Shown here: positions 46,744-53,365 of the stretch, in pieces
How the letters are laid out: each line of letters starts with the position of its first letter
Numbering within the stretch: the first letter of the stretch is position 1
IMG/VR virus record: IMGVR_UViG_3300018080_000014
Location: 1-64,000 of that record
Strand: one strand, 5' to 3'
Source: a virus
DNA length: 64,000 bases
Program-made: the position numbers and the translations under genes
Notes under the pieces: generated by a model
What the model was told of the DNA's origin: nothing
Databases searched by the model: none
The model's input: the letters and a program-made list of their open reading frames with translations, nothing else

Positions 46744-47715
46744 CTACACCATGGTAATGTTTGCCGTGTCATCGTATACCCATTCGTAAATATCCGATCG
46801 TATGCGGAACTTCGTCTGCCCTGCCTGAGAAGGGAGATTGCCACTATAAGAGCCCGTGTTTGGAACTGATGTGTGGTGGGGAATCCACTCTCCTTCTCTC
46901 AGGTACAGGATGCTGACGGTGGAATTGTCGAGCCAGCTTGCAGCTATGGAGTTGATGTGGAGATTTTGGACACCACCACCCGATGCGAGGAAGGAGATGT
47001 ACTTGAGGTTGACTGCCGATTGTGTATATATGCCGGAATACACTTGCTCGTCGTTGATCTTGATGGTGACGTTTCCTGCTGGTTCGTCAAAGATGACCTT
47101 GTACGTGACGCCGTGTGGCATGCCACCAACATCTTTTTGCCAGACGGGGTTAGACCCGGCTCCGAAGACACTGTACCGGATGTAATTGCCCGAGAAGGAG
47201 AACCACCCGTAGTGGGCAATGCCTGGTGTTGGTAGCACGTAATCGGTGAATATGACGGTGAACAGGCCCGTGTGGTCCGATTGGAAATCGATGTCCATCG
47301 TGACAGTGGAGTCTTCCTCGAAATCCGATTGTGATGGAAATGCGAATACTTTTTCCACGTCCAGGGCACTGTATCGCGCGAACCACCCGTAGCCGTTGTA
47401 GAAGACCGCACCTGCGGTGGTATTGTCGGATTGATCGTTTGGTCCTGCTGCCCAACTTGGCGAGTTCTCCAGCGGGGTGTTGTTATCGTATCCTTCAAAG
47501 TCTTCCGTGACGCCCGATCCTATTCCAACCGATTGCCATGCCCAAGAGAAGGGTATACCAGTAGAGTACTGCTTGGGCTCGTTGGTAGGTGGGTTGGTGA
47601 ATTCGACCCAGCGCACGGTTTGTTCGGGGATACCATTTTCACGATCCACGGCGAACTTGCGAAGGAAAGCTGCTGAATGTTTGAATGGTTGCGCGAATAT
47701 TTTCGGAATGGTCAC
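46744..47715 (-). CDS. ConA/LamG-like virion protein
   Basis: 323 residues from GTG 47715 (GTGA overlap). A lectin-like sandwich from about EDFEGYDNNTPLENSPSW to NLHINSIAASWLDN, then a small C-terminal domain. Encoded at the very start of the virion operon ahead of the terminase genes. Probably a head or tail surface adhesin; which part of the virion it decorates is unknown. Confidence 0.6.
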   Translation of the reverse strand: MTIPKIFAQPFKHSAAFLRKFAVDRENGIPEQTVRWVEFTNPPTNEPKQYSTGIPFSWAWQSVGIGSGVTEDFEGYDNNTPLENSPSWAAGPNDQSDNTTAGAVFYNGYGWFARYSALDVEKVFAFPSQSDFEEDSTVTMDIDFQSDHTGLFTVIFTDYVLPTPGIAHYGWFSFSGNYIRYSVFGAGSNPVWQKDVGGMPHGVTYKVIFDEPAGNVTIKINDEQVYSGIYTQSAVNLKYISFLASGGGVQNLHINSIAASWLDNSTVSILYLREGEWIPHHTSVPNTGSYSGNLPSQAGQTKFRIRSDIYEWVYDDTANITMV

Positions 47716-48053
47716 TCACCAACGTAGCATTCGACTTCGACACTTGCCGGATCGGTATCGGCAGTGTGGACACCAACCAGCGAGTCAACCTTGCAGCGCG
47801 CTCCCCATGGCAGTTGCGACGTTATTGTTCTGCCGAGCGATGGGTTGTTTGGCATGTTGTTCAGGGACACGCGAATCGAGGAATCCGTTACCACCTCCAC
47901 TTCCACAGTCACGATCTGCTTGTCGCCAAAATACGCGGAGGCTTCCGCGAGGAGATCAACGGGCGTCGAGGATACCGAGTAGCGGGCGAAATGATATGAT
48001 TTGCCGTCAAGGGGGATTGAGGCGTTCTTGACGGGATGGACGAGATTTGCCAT
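47712..48053 (-). CDS. First gene of virion operon, small beta-rich protein
   Basis: 113 residues from ATG 48053. This ATG lies 27 nt after the TATA centre, so the message should be leaderless. Beta-rich (QIVTVEVEVVTDSSIRVSLN) and soluble; likely a structural component or decoration. It overlaps the following lectin-like gene by 4 nt. No family recognised. Confidence 0.65.
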   Translation of the reverse strand: MANLVHPVKNASIPLDGKSYHFARYSVSSTPVDLLAEASAYFGDKQIVTVEVEVVTDSSIRVSLNNMPNNPSLGRTITSQLPWGARCKVDSLVGVHTADTDPASVEVECYVGE

Positions 48054-48075
48054 GGGTGGATACACGCCGGCCGCC

Positions 48076-48091
48076 TATTTAAACTTTTCGA
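48076..48091 (-). promoter_or_regulatory. Main late promoter of virion operon (BRE/TATA)
   Basis: On the minus strand CGAAAAGTTTAAATAG: a BRE-like CGAAA followed by TTTAAAT (48083-48077). Its centre is 27 nt ahead of ATG 48053. The sequence 5' of it contains GGATAAG, matching the right half of the palindromes in the nearby array. Confidence 0.75.
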
Positions 48092-48172
48092 CACTTATCC
48101 ACGGCACGCGCGGGTTGGGGGGGGACTAACATGCCCTGGCGTCAAAAAGTAATTCTTTTGTCTAAATTTCGC

Positions 48173-48187
48173 GGAAAAAGAAAAAGA
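48173..48187 (-). terminator. T-tract after minus-strand cassette
   Basis: On the minus strand two T5 runs (CTCTTTTTCTTTTTCC) lie just beyond the stop at 48194. Archaeal RNA polymerase commonly terminates at such tracts. Confidence 0.45.
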
Positions 48188-48193
48188 GTGAGT

Positions 48194-48493
48194 TTAGTGA
48201 AAGATCGGGAGACGCTTGTTAACACAAGTCTCAAGATCACAAAAAGAATCGTTAGAATTGTCGTCAGTGAGGAGTATGTAGTAGTACGAGTAGATCTCAT
48301 CAAATCTGAAGCTCTGACAGTGATTCTTGTAGAGATCTAGGATAGATTCGACAGAAGCTGTAGCTCCTCGGGCGTTGTTAATACGTTCGTTATCAACGCG
48401 GATTACAATGACGTCGTACTCGCTATCGTAGTGCGTTTTCACGACTTGACTATGAAAGTGCAAATTGTAGAAGTTTTTGTGTTCGGGATGCAT
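48194..48493 (-). CDS. Hypothetical protein of two-gene cassette
   Basis: 99 residues from ATG 48493, preceded by GGTGA (spacing 5); an in-frame GTG 48502 overlaps that ribosome site. The protein (YDVIVIRVDNERINNARG; FRFDEIYSYYYILLTDDN) is Asn/Tyr/Asp-rich, unlike the Gly/Pro-rich late genes, and its codons favour A/T third positions. An opposing frame at 48131-48340 is less convincing. Function unknown. Confidence 0.5.
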   Translation of the reverse strand: MHPEHKNFYNLHFHSQVVKTHYDSEYDVIVIRVDNERINNARGATASVESILDLYKNHCQSFRFDEIYSYYYILLTDDNSNDSFCDLETCVNKRLPIFH

Positions 48494-48494
48494 A

Positions 48495-48542
48495 TTTTTC
48501 ACCTTTTTTGAAAAAAAATAAAAAATGTGAGCGAAAGCTCAC
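48495..48542 (-). terminator. Perfect hairpin plus T-tracts between cassette genes
   Basis: Inverted repeat GTGAGC-4-GCTCAC (48527-48542) starts right at the stop of the larger cassette gene. On the minus strand it is followed by T6, A, T8 tracts. This is the layout of a bacterial-style intrinsic terminator, rare among archaeal genes; read-through would feed the downstream small gene. Confidence 0.6.
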
Positions 48543-49573
48543 TGATACTCAGCTAGCTGAGCGAGGTACTTCTCGTGATACTCAGCTTTGTGAGAAATAA
48601 TGTCCTTGACGAGGTTCTCGTAGTACGAGAAGCCTCCGCGCTTCAGAGCCTTTTGATCAAGCTTCTTGATTTTCTCCTCGATCTTCTTTGAACCTAGCTC
48701 GCTCAAAATAGCGACACGAGCGGGTTTCTGAGCCTCGTCGAAGAGAAATCGTGTCGATTTCATAACGTTCAATAACGCGGCGATCCCGTTCATTTTTTTC
48801 TCTTTGAGGTAGAAATCTGCAAAGAGATAGAAGAGCTCGTTAAAATCATCACCTCCCGCTAGGAACGGGTTGATCGAGGCTAACCCGTCGCTTGAAGCGA
48901 GCTTCTTTTTCTGTTCCTCTAATTTCGCTATGTTATCTTTGATTTTCTCGCTCGGCTTTTTCTCCGCGAGCTTCTCCTGCATCTTCTTGAGAAGATCTGT
49001 ATCTTTTTTCTCAGCTACCTCAATTGTGAGCTGCATTAGCTCACTGAGGTGTTTCTCATCTAATTTCTCAGCTTTCTTTAAAGAATCTTGAAGCTTCTTG
49101 ATTTTCTCGTCGATCTTGTCGATCTTCTTCGCGGTTTCCTCGTCATGTGCAACTAGGACGAGCTTCACAGCTCTAAAGAGGAGCCTTTCGTAGTCAGTCA
49201 CTATTGTGACGTACCCCTTCTTTAAAGCGGGTTCTACGTGAGCTAGCGCTAGTATTTCAAGCGTTGAAGCTACAGAATCCGCGATTTCTTTCTTGTCCTC
49301 GCTCGTGAAAAGCTTGACAAGATTCTCGTTGAACACGTTGATGTTCGATATGTCAACGTGATTCTTCTTTGAATCAAGAGCGCTCTTGAAGTCCTCAGAG
49401 CTGATCTTGTATAGATCTTCAACGTGATTGAAGATCTTTTTCGTCTTTTTGTTTTTTTTCGACATTTCAGTTGTAACCTCTTGTTTTTGTGAGGTATGAG
49501 CGAGATCTCTTGTTTCCTCTAAGTACAGACGTTCCCGAATGACTCCGAGGCGATTTCTAGCGTTCCCGCTCAT
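48539..49573 (-). CDS. Lys/Glu-rich coiled-coil protein of unlike composition
   Basis: 344 residues from ATG 49573, which is 25 nt after a TATA centre (leaderless). N-terminal 40 residues are basic; residues 150-230 form a coiled coil (KIDEKIKKLQDSLKKAEKLD, KMQEKLAEKKPSEKIKDN); the rest is helical. Codon use (GAG/CTC/AAA, many AGATCT sites) differs from the virion genes. No family recognised. With the 99-residue gene it forms a separate cassette beside the putative control region; may be a recently acquired moron or a replicon-maintenance protein. Confidence 0.65.
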   Translation of the reverse strand: MSGNARNRLGVIRERLYLEETRDLAHTSQKQEVTTEMSKKNKKTKKIFNHVEDLYKISSEDFKSALDSKKNHVDISNINVFNENLVKLFTSEDKKEIADSVASTLEILALAHVEPALKKGYVTIVTDYERLLFRAVKLVLVAHDEETAKKIDKIDEKIKKLQDSLKKAEKLDEKHLSELMQLTIEVAEKKDTDLLKKMQEKLAEKKPSEKIKDNIAKLEEQKKKLASSDGLASINPFLAGGDDFNELFYLFADFYLKEKKMNGIAALLNVMKSTRFLFDEAQKPARVAILSELGSKKIEEKIKKLDQKALKRGGFSYYENLVKDIISHKAEYHEKYLAQLAEYQ

Positions 49574-49593
49574 ACGTACAAGTAGTAGAGACG

Positions 49594-49605
49594 ACTTATA
49601 AACCT
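49594..49605 (-). promoter_or_regulatory. Leaderless promoter (TATA) of cassette
   Basis: On the minus strand GGTTTATAAGTC; TTTATAAG occupies 49602-49595. The centre is 25 nt ahead of ATG 49573. Confidence 0.65.
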
Positions 49606-49680
49606 TGGCTAGCGTTTCCGCGGTTCTAGCGAACGTACACGAGTGTTTTAGACATAGGCGTACAAGAGATTAAAGAGGAG

Positions 49681-49712
49681 CCTCTAAAACGTGCACCAGA
49701 TGCATTTAGAGG
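49681..49712. repeat. Inverted repeat, 8-bp arms
   Basis: CCTCTAAA (49681-49688) and TTTAGAGG (49705-49712) are perfect inverted arms with a 16-nt loop containing GTGCAC. Could be an operator or hairpin. Confidence 0.6.
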
Positions 49713-49721
49713 CGCCCTGGC

Positions 49722-49796
49722 GAGGAGAATGAAGCCAGCTATGAGATCTTCAAATACGAGATCTCAGAGGAGAATGACGCCCGTGATGAGATCTTC
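49722..49796. repeat. 30-bp direct repeat, period 45
   Basis: 49722-49751 and 49767-49796 match at 26 of 30 positions; both begin GAGGAGAATGA and end ATGAGATCTTC. Confidence 0.7.
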
Positions 49797-49843
49797 GTTC
49801 TAGCTCGCCCGTTTAACGAGGTCTCAGAATGACTGATCTCGGA

Positions 49844-50000
49844 CTTATTTTTCATAAGCTGGTGACTTATGAGATATAAGCCTATATTTCATAAGTGGAT
49901 CGCTTATGTCAAATAAGCTTATACTGGATAAGTAAAAATCGATTCCGGCTTTTGAGATATAAGCTTATATCGGATAAGCGATCAGCTTATACTGGATAAG
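49844..50000. repeat. Array of eight 15-bp palindromes, CTTAT-N5-ATAAG
   Basis: Copies begin at 49844, 49866, 49881, 49903, 49918, 49949, 49964 and 49986. Arms are CTTAT and ATAAG with a 5-nt centre; two left arms are degenerate (CCTAT, CTTTT). Centres are TTTTC, GAGAT, ATTTC, GTCAA, ACTGG, GAGAT, ATCGG, ACTGG. Start-to-start distances are 22, 15, 22, 15, 31, 15, 22, so units are paired back to back. Looks like an iteron or centromere-type array for a dimeric viral DNA-binding protein. Confidence 0.8.
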
Positions 50001-50035
50001 CGTAACATATCGACCGGTATCGATATGAAAATCCA

Positions 50036-50410
50036 TGCCGGAGCGCCATGGCCGGAATGTTGAGCGCCAGCATATCCTATGCCGGATCGCTTGGATCCAT
50101 TCCTGTATCCAGTGCCCACGCCGGAGAGTGGGATATGCACATGCCGGAACCCACGTGCCGGTATCATTTTCCAGCATCCTCCTTCCCGTGCCGGCCCATG
50201 GCATCTCCCGTGCCAATGCACGATCCGGCAGGGTGTTACTACACCGGCATACCCCACCACCATATCCCACGCACGCCAATTCTTTTGCCGGCCAGTCAAT
50301 GTGTGCGCGCCGGATCGAAAAAAATGAGTTTGGACATAAACAGCCGGCTGGCTTTCAGGAGTTTCATGCCAAACAGGCTACTCCGTTAAAACCATTGGCG
50401 GCCCCGGCCA
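50036..50410. other. Non-coding stretch punctuated by GCCGG/CCGGC
   Basis: About 13 CCGG-containing sites in 370 bp, mostly as (A/G)TGCCGG or its complement, much denser than in flanking genes. No regular period. Open frames across it are not protein-like. Confidence 0.5.
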
Positions 50411-50484
50411 TGGCTTTAATAAAACAACACATCCAGCAAGCGCTCCAGTAAACAGCCTAAACAGCGCCAGAAACAAATGAAACG

Positions 50485-50640
50485 CATGTTCGGACGCTTG
50501 CTCCGGGGTCCCCACCTAACAACTTAGGTAAACAGCCGGCACGAAACTTAGGGGATTTCCGAAGCCGTTTCCCGGGATCTCGGTATAACCCTGCCGGGTG
50601 GGGACGCGGATCTGGCCCAGCTACTAGGATCATGTTCGGA
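50485..50640. other. Foldable GC-rich element, possible structured RNA
   Basis: GTCCCCACC (50508-50516) can pair with GGTGGGGAC (50597-50605), CGGCA (50537-50541) with TGCCG (50592-50596), GAAAC (50543-50547) with GTTTC (50567-50571), and CCTAA-4-TTAGG forms a local hairpin. The whole is bracketed by direct repeats CATGTTCGGA at 50485-50494 and 50631-50640. No known RNA family recognised; strand unknown. Confidence 0.45.
50514..50529. promoter_or_regulatory. Operator-like palindrome ACCTAA-N4-TTAGGT
   Basis: Six-bp arms with CAAC centre. The same core CCTAA-N4-TTAGG recurs at 61083-61098 and 61157-61174, so it is probably a binding site of one regulator. Confidence 0.5.
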
Positions 50641-50656
50641 GGTCAGCACGAAATGC

Positions 50657-50692
50657 CATTAATAAATAATTAAATAAAGGATATTTTAAACC
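50657..50692. other. AT-rich segment, possible DNA unwinding element
   Basis: About 36 bp nearly all A/T (ATTAATAAATAATTAAATAA...) between GC-rich sequence and the ninth palindrome. Position fits an origin unwinding element, by inference. Confidence 0.4.
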
Positions 50693-50704
50693 TTCTCCGA
50701 AGTA

Positions 50705-50719
50705 GTTATACTGGATAAG
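50705..50719. repeat. Ninth palindrome copy next to promoter
   Basis: GTTAT-ACTGG-ATAAG, same centre as two array copies, placed 26 bp upstream of the first right-arm TATA box; likely lets the array-binding protein act on this promoter. Confidence 0.65.
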
Positions 50720-50732
50720 TCAGATCACATGC

Positions 50733-50752
50733 ACCAGCGTAAAGTTTAAATG
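50733..50752 (+). promoter_or_regulatory. Right-arm promoter 1 (ACCAGCG box + TATA)
   Basis: ACCAGCG at 50733-50739 and TTTAAAT at 50745-50751, 12 nt start to start. The TATA centre is 27 nt ahead of ATG 50775. Confidence 0.75.
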
Positions 50753-50774
50753 TAATGCTTCATTCCAGTATATC

Positions 50775-50825
50775 ATGAGAAAAGGCTACGCTTGTAGGAT
50801 CGCCGTTTTCTCTAAACCAGTTTAA
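50775..50825 (+). CDS. Leaderless 16-codon leader ORF
   Basis: Opens at the predicted transcription start: 16 residues beginning MRKGYACRIA, stop TAA 50823-50825, 12 nt before the next gene. Expected if the message is leaderless; may control downstream translation. No direct proof. Confidence 0.4.
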   Translation: MRKGYACRIAVFSKPV

Positions 50826-50837
50826 AGATGATGATTC

Positions 50838-51581
50838 ATGCCAACGCTAGATGAAATAGTCAATGCGATGTTGGAAATCAACAATTCCGACGACAAGGAG
50901 AAAATCCTCCGCCAGTACACTCAACAACTGATGGCGGAGGCTCAATCCAAAGCGAAATCAAAAACCTCCCGGAAACGGCCGCGAAGATCCAAGACCGTTC
51001 CCTACAATCCAGTCACGGACGACCCGTTCCCGAAAGTACTCGAGGACGAGGAAGTCCGGCCGTACATCGTCCGCACCACCGTCACGATAAACGGCAAGAA
51101 GAAGCTCGTCGAAACGGCGGACGAATGGGGTGAATCCAGATTACCCTGTCCGTTCTGCGAGGAGTTGCACACGGAGTACGATCGGGTGCAAATACATGGC
51201 TTGAAATACCGCTGTCGGCGCTGCGGGTATACAGCCGCGCTCCTCACCGCCCCCTGTGGTTGTGTCGGGTTGGAGAAATTCGACATGACCAGAAAAATAA
51301 TCCATAACGAGGAGAAAGTTGTCCTCGTCGGCCAGAGAACGGGATACTGCATTATCCAGCACCATGTTCCACCCGGCCTCGGGCTCGACCGGTATCACAA
51401 CGAGGATAACCCACCAGACATCACTGGCAAGCCGTACCGCGAGAAGTCCAACTTTCTCGTGCCGAACGAGCTGCCGAAAATCATGTTCTTCGCACCGTTC
51501 AATTCCTCCCGCAGGAATCTCCGCGTGCAACCAGTCTTGTTATTCAACAATCCAAAACAACATTCCAACGTGATCCTATAA
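50838..51581 (+). CDS. Zinc-ribbon protein, first early gene
   Basis: 247 residues. Helical N-terminus, basic patch (KSKTSRKRPRRSKTVP), then two CxxC pairs (CPFCEELH...CRRCGYTA) forming a zinc ribbon in the middle and further cysteines (CGC). Combination of basic tail and ribbon suggests nucleic-acid binding, perhaps transcription control. Lies behind the palindrome-linked promoter. Confidence 0.65.
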   Translation: MPTLDEIVNAMLEINNSDDKEKILRQYTQQLMAEAQSKAKSKTSRKRPRRSKTVPYNPVTDDPFPKVLEDEEVRPYIVRTTVTINGKKKLVETADEWGESRLPCPFCEELHTEYDRVQIHGLKYRCRRCGYTAALLTAPCGCVGLEKFDMTRKIIHNEEKVVLVGQRTGYCIIQHHVPPGLGLDRYHNEDNPPDITGKPYREKSNFLVPNELPKIMFFAPFNSSRRNLRVQPVLLFNNPKQHSNVIL

Positions 51582-52147
51582 TGTGTCTAACAAACCGGTT
51601 AAATCCCGACCGCACGTGCGCCATGTGCGGTAAAATCGGAAACATGCGCCCGTTCTCTGACTGGTGCATGGAATGTGAACTCGCCGTTCTACACGACGAT
51701 TGTTCACTGGTAGAATGCATCCACCACTCCAATCCAAGAGAATGCATGCACTACCAACTCGTCCCCGACGAGCACACCAGAATCACCGAGCCTCACCAGT
51801 GCCCCAAGTACCGGGCCTGCAAGCTCGACTGGTGTCTCTATCACGGTGATCCAGACTGCAAGTGCCGACATCTTGCAATCGGCACCAACCCGTTCAGGTG
51901 CAACGTGCACGTGAACGGCAAGCTAGTCTACATGCCAACACTGTCATGCCTGTGTCCATCATGTAGCCTCTCCTACCCGTCCCTTCTCGGGCACCGCGCC
52001 GGCTGCGGGTACGTGTTTCGATGCCACAACTGTGGCCGCGAAATAACTCTCCACCTCGGCCGCCCGTGCTACGCCGACGGGTGCAACAACCCTCCGCTGC
52101 ATGACAGCGATTACTGTCCAGACCACGACGAGAGGTTCTGGACATGA
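51581..52147 (+). CDS. Cys-rich multi-zinc protein
   Basis: 188 residues with more than 20 cysteines, including CAMCGK, CMEC, CLCPSC, CHNCGRE and CYADGCNN...CPDH. Several treble-clef or ribbon modules in series are likely. Start shares a base with the preceding stop. Function unknown; may bind nucleic acid or proteins. Confidence 0.65.
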   Translation: MCLTNRLNPDRTCAMCGKIGNMRPFSDWCMECELAVLHDDCSLVECIHHSNPRECMHYQLVPDEHTRITEPHQCPKYRACKLDWCLYHGDPDCKCRHLAIGTNPFRCNVHVNGKLVYMPTLSCLCPSCSLSYPSLLGHRAGCGYVFRCHNCGREITLHLGRPCYADGCNNPPLHDSDYCPDHDERFWT

Positions 52148-52287
52148 GAAAATGGTGCAAGGGGTGCAAGAAATTCCAGCACCACGTCAAGCCCAAGTTG
52201 GTTGCCGACGACTGGGATACATCCGGCAACCCGCTTCACTTTGTTTCCATCCCACTGTGCCGCCGTTGTAGGAGGAGAATCCGATGA
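52144..52287 (+). CDS. 47-residue zinc-ribbon protein
   Basis: CKGC near the N-terminus and CRRC near the C-terminus make one zinc ribbon; the end is Arg-rich. ATG 52144 overlaps the previous stop (ATGA) and the stop overlaps the next ATG, the coupling style of this operon. Confidence 0.65.
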   Translation: MRKWCKGCKKFQHHVKPKLVADDWDTSGNPLHFVSIPLCRRCRRRIR

Positions 52288-52436
52288 TAAGTGGTTCCGT
52301 GAACCAGATCCAGTGTTACACGTGCGGCCGCGTGCCAGACACGACGTACCGTGACACCGACGGTACGCTCTGGTGGTGGTGTCGGCGCTGCAATATCCTC
52401 ACCGAACCGGTCCACGTCGAACACTTCCAATTCTGA
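52284..52436 (+). CDS. 50-residue zinc-ribbon protein
   Basis: CYTCGR...CRRCN forms a zinc ribbon with a Trp run (LWWWC). Starts at ATG 52284 inside the stop of the preceding gene. Unknown role. Confidence 0.65.
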   Translation: MISGSVNQIQCYTCGRVPDTTYRDTDGTLWWWCRRCNILTEPVHVEHFQF

Positions 52437-52440
52437 TCGC

Positions 52441-52473
52441 GCCTAAGAGGTGGAGCCATACTCCATCTCAGGC
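52441..52473 (+). other. 13-bp stem-loop in intergenic gap
   Basis: GCCT (52441-52444) pairs with AGGC (52470-52473), and GAGGTGGAG (52447-52455) with CTCCATCTC (52461-52469), leaving an AA bulge and a 5-nt loop. No T-run follows. Could be an RNA processing or stability element, or a protein site. Confidence 0.6.
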
Positions 52474-52484
52474 ATAGCCCACCA

Positions 52485-52491
52485 GCATTAT
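52485..52491 (+). promoter_or_regulatory. Possible TATA-like element
   Basis: CATTATA lies about 30 nt ahead of ATG 52518. Weak match, no ACCARCG box. Confidence 0.3.
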
Positions 52492-52517
52492 AGGTGGCAC
52501 ACACAGAGTTGACTACC

Positions 52518-53096
52518 ATGTATGTTAAAATGCAAATTAGCCAGCAGCTGTACAACGCACTCTACGCCAGTGCGTTCAGGTACATCCGGGGAGAATTCCC
52601 GGAGCAGTTCCCCGTGTACGCCGGGGAAAACAACCATTTCGGGGCCTATTTTACCTCAGGCCCCGGCGTGGACAACAACGGCCTGTGGGCCGAGTACTCG
52701 TGCACCAATTTCGTAGAAATTGTTGCCTGCACGGGTAACAGTTGGACGCTCACGTGGTTCGATCACGAGGAGCCAACACTTGAATACCGGGGAAGTAGGG
52801 CCGGTTTCCACTCGTTCAATCCGTGGCGATACTCGGGCTACAACCTCGAGTGGCTCCAGAACGGGCTCCGCGTGAGCCCGTGGCGTGAAATCGAAGAGGA
52901 CCATCCCGACACGTTCCGGTTCCCCATCACCGTGGTGGAGTACGAGACCTCCACACCTCCGGAATGGGGCATCGAGTGGTTCCAAGACGTCGTTTACGAC
53001 GTGGTGGCATTCCCAACCCCGGAGAAAATGTTCCGGTGGAAGGGGGCCTACCCTTCCATCCGGAAGTATCCGGATGGTAAGATGGTGGTATGGTGA
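52518..53096 (+). CDS. Hypothetical Trp/Tyr-rich protein
   Basis: 192 residues from ATG 52518; GTG 52494 is in frame upstream. Unusually aromatic (NPWRYSGYNLEWLQNGLRVS; WGIEWFQDVVYDVV), suggesting a compact beta domain. No family recognised. Confidence 0.6.
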   Translation: MYVKMQISQQLYNALYASAFRYIRGEFPEQFPVYAGENNHFGAYFTSGPGVDNNGLWAEYSCTNFVEIVACTGNSWTLTWFDHEEPTLEYRGSRAGFHSFNPWRYSGYNLEWLQNGLRVSPWREIEEDHPDTFRFPITVVEYETSTPPEWGIEWFQDVVYDVVAFPTPEKMFRWKGAYPSIRKYPDGKMVVW

Positions 53097-53266
53097 TGCC
53101 ATTCACCTGCACCAAGTGCGGCAGCGAGGTCTCCTGCATTTACCCCGGAGATCTCTGCTGGACCTGTCACTGCAAAGAGGAAACCGCTCCACCAGCAAAC
53201 AGGGTGGTATCGAAGCGCCGGGCACGGGCTCGGCACGCCCGTCTTCAACACATCCGGAGAATGTAA
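53096..53266 (+). CDS. 56-residue zinc-binding protein with basic tail
   Basis: CTKCGSEVSC...CWTCHC supplies a zinc ribbon; the last 20 residues are Arg-rich (SKRRARARHARLQHIRR), consistent with nucleic-acid binding. ATG 53096 overlaps the preceding TGA. Confidence 0.65.
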   Translation: MPFTCTKCGSEVSCIYPGDLCWTCHCKEETAPPANRVVSKRRARARHARLQHIRRM

Positions 53267-53274
53267 ACACGCAC

Positions 53275-53294
53275 ACCAGCGTAAACTTTAAATA
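53275..53294 (+). promoter_or_regulatory. Right-arm promoter 2 (ACCAGCG box + TATA)
   Basis: ACCAGCG 53275-53281, TTTAAAT 53287-53293, 12 nt apart. The centre is 25 nt ahead of GTG 53315. Confidence 0.75.
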
Positions 53295-53314
53295 CTTTCT
53301 TTCTTTCCATTTAC

Positions 53315-53359
53315 GTGGAGCGAAGAGTACGTCTCGCTCCTCGATCCAGATTACGGTGA
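53315..53359 (+). CDS. Leaderless 14-codon leader ORF coupled to next gene
   Basis: Starts GTG-GAG-CGA at the predicted transcription start and ends at TGA 53357-53359. That stop lies inside GGTGA (53355-53359), the ribosome site of the gene at 53366, so ribosomes finishing the leader would sit on the next gene's ribosome site. Confidence 0.45.
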   Translation: MERRVRLAPRSRLR

Positions 53360-53365
53360 AATATC

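Larger units (their letters stand above)
49574..50774. other. Large non-coding control region
   Basis: About 1.2 kb without a convincing gene. In order it holds a promoter for the minus-strand cassette, an 8-bp-arm inverted repeat, a 30-bp direct repeat, an array of eight 15-bp palindromes, about 380 bp punctuated by some 13 GCCGG/CCGGC sites, a foldable GC-rich element, an AT-rich run (50657-50692), a ninth palindrome and the first right-arm promoter. It separates the divergent virion and early regions. Candidate origin of replication, partition locus or regulatory hub; frames such as 50035-50451 have no protein-like character. Confidence 0.6.

Noticed and set aside
48117-48124. G8 homopolymer as a regulatory slip site
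   Set aside because: It lies in non-coding DNA between the late promoter and the cassette and is not within a reading frame, so phase variation is not supported; it may be an assembly-sensitive tract.
48131-48340. Plus-strand gene opposite the small cassette gene
   Set aside because: The minus-strand frame has a ribosome site and a more protein-like sequence; the plus frame lacks a promoter and is mostly Val/Lys/Arg.
49844-50000. CRISPR array
   Set aside because: Repeats are 15-bp palindromes separated by 0-16 bp with no 30-40 bp unique spacers and no cas genes nearby.
50035-50451. Protein gene of about 138 residues in the non-coding region
   Set aside because: Composition is His/Pro/Cys/Arg-rich and patternless, alternative frames are equally open, there is no promoter or ribosome site at its start, and the GCCGG punctuation explains the openness.
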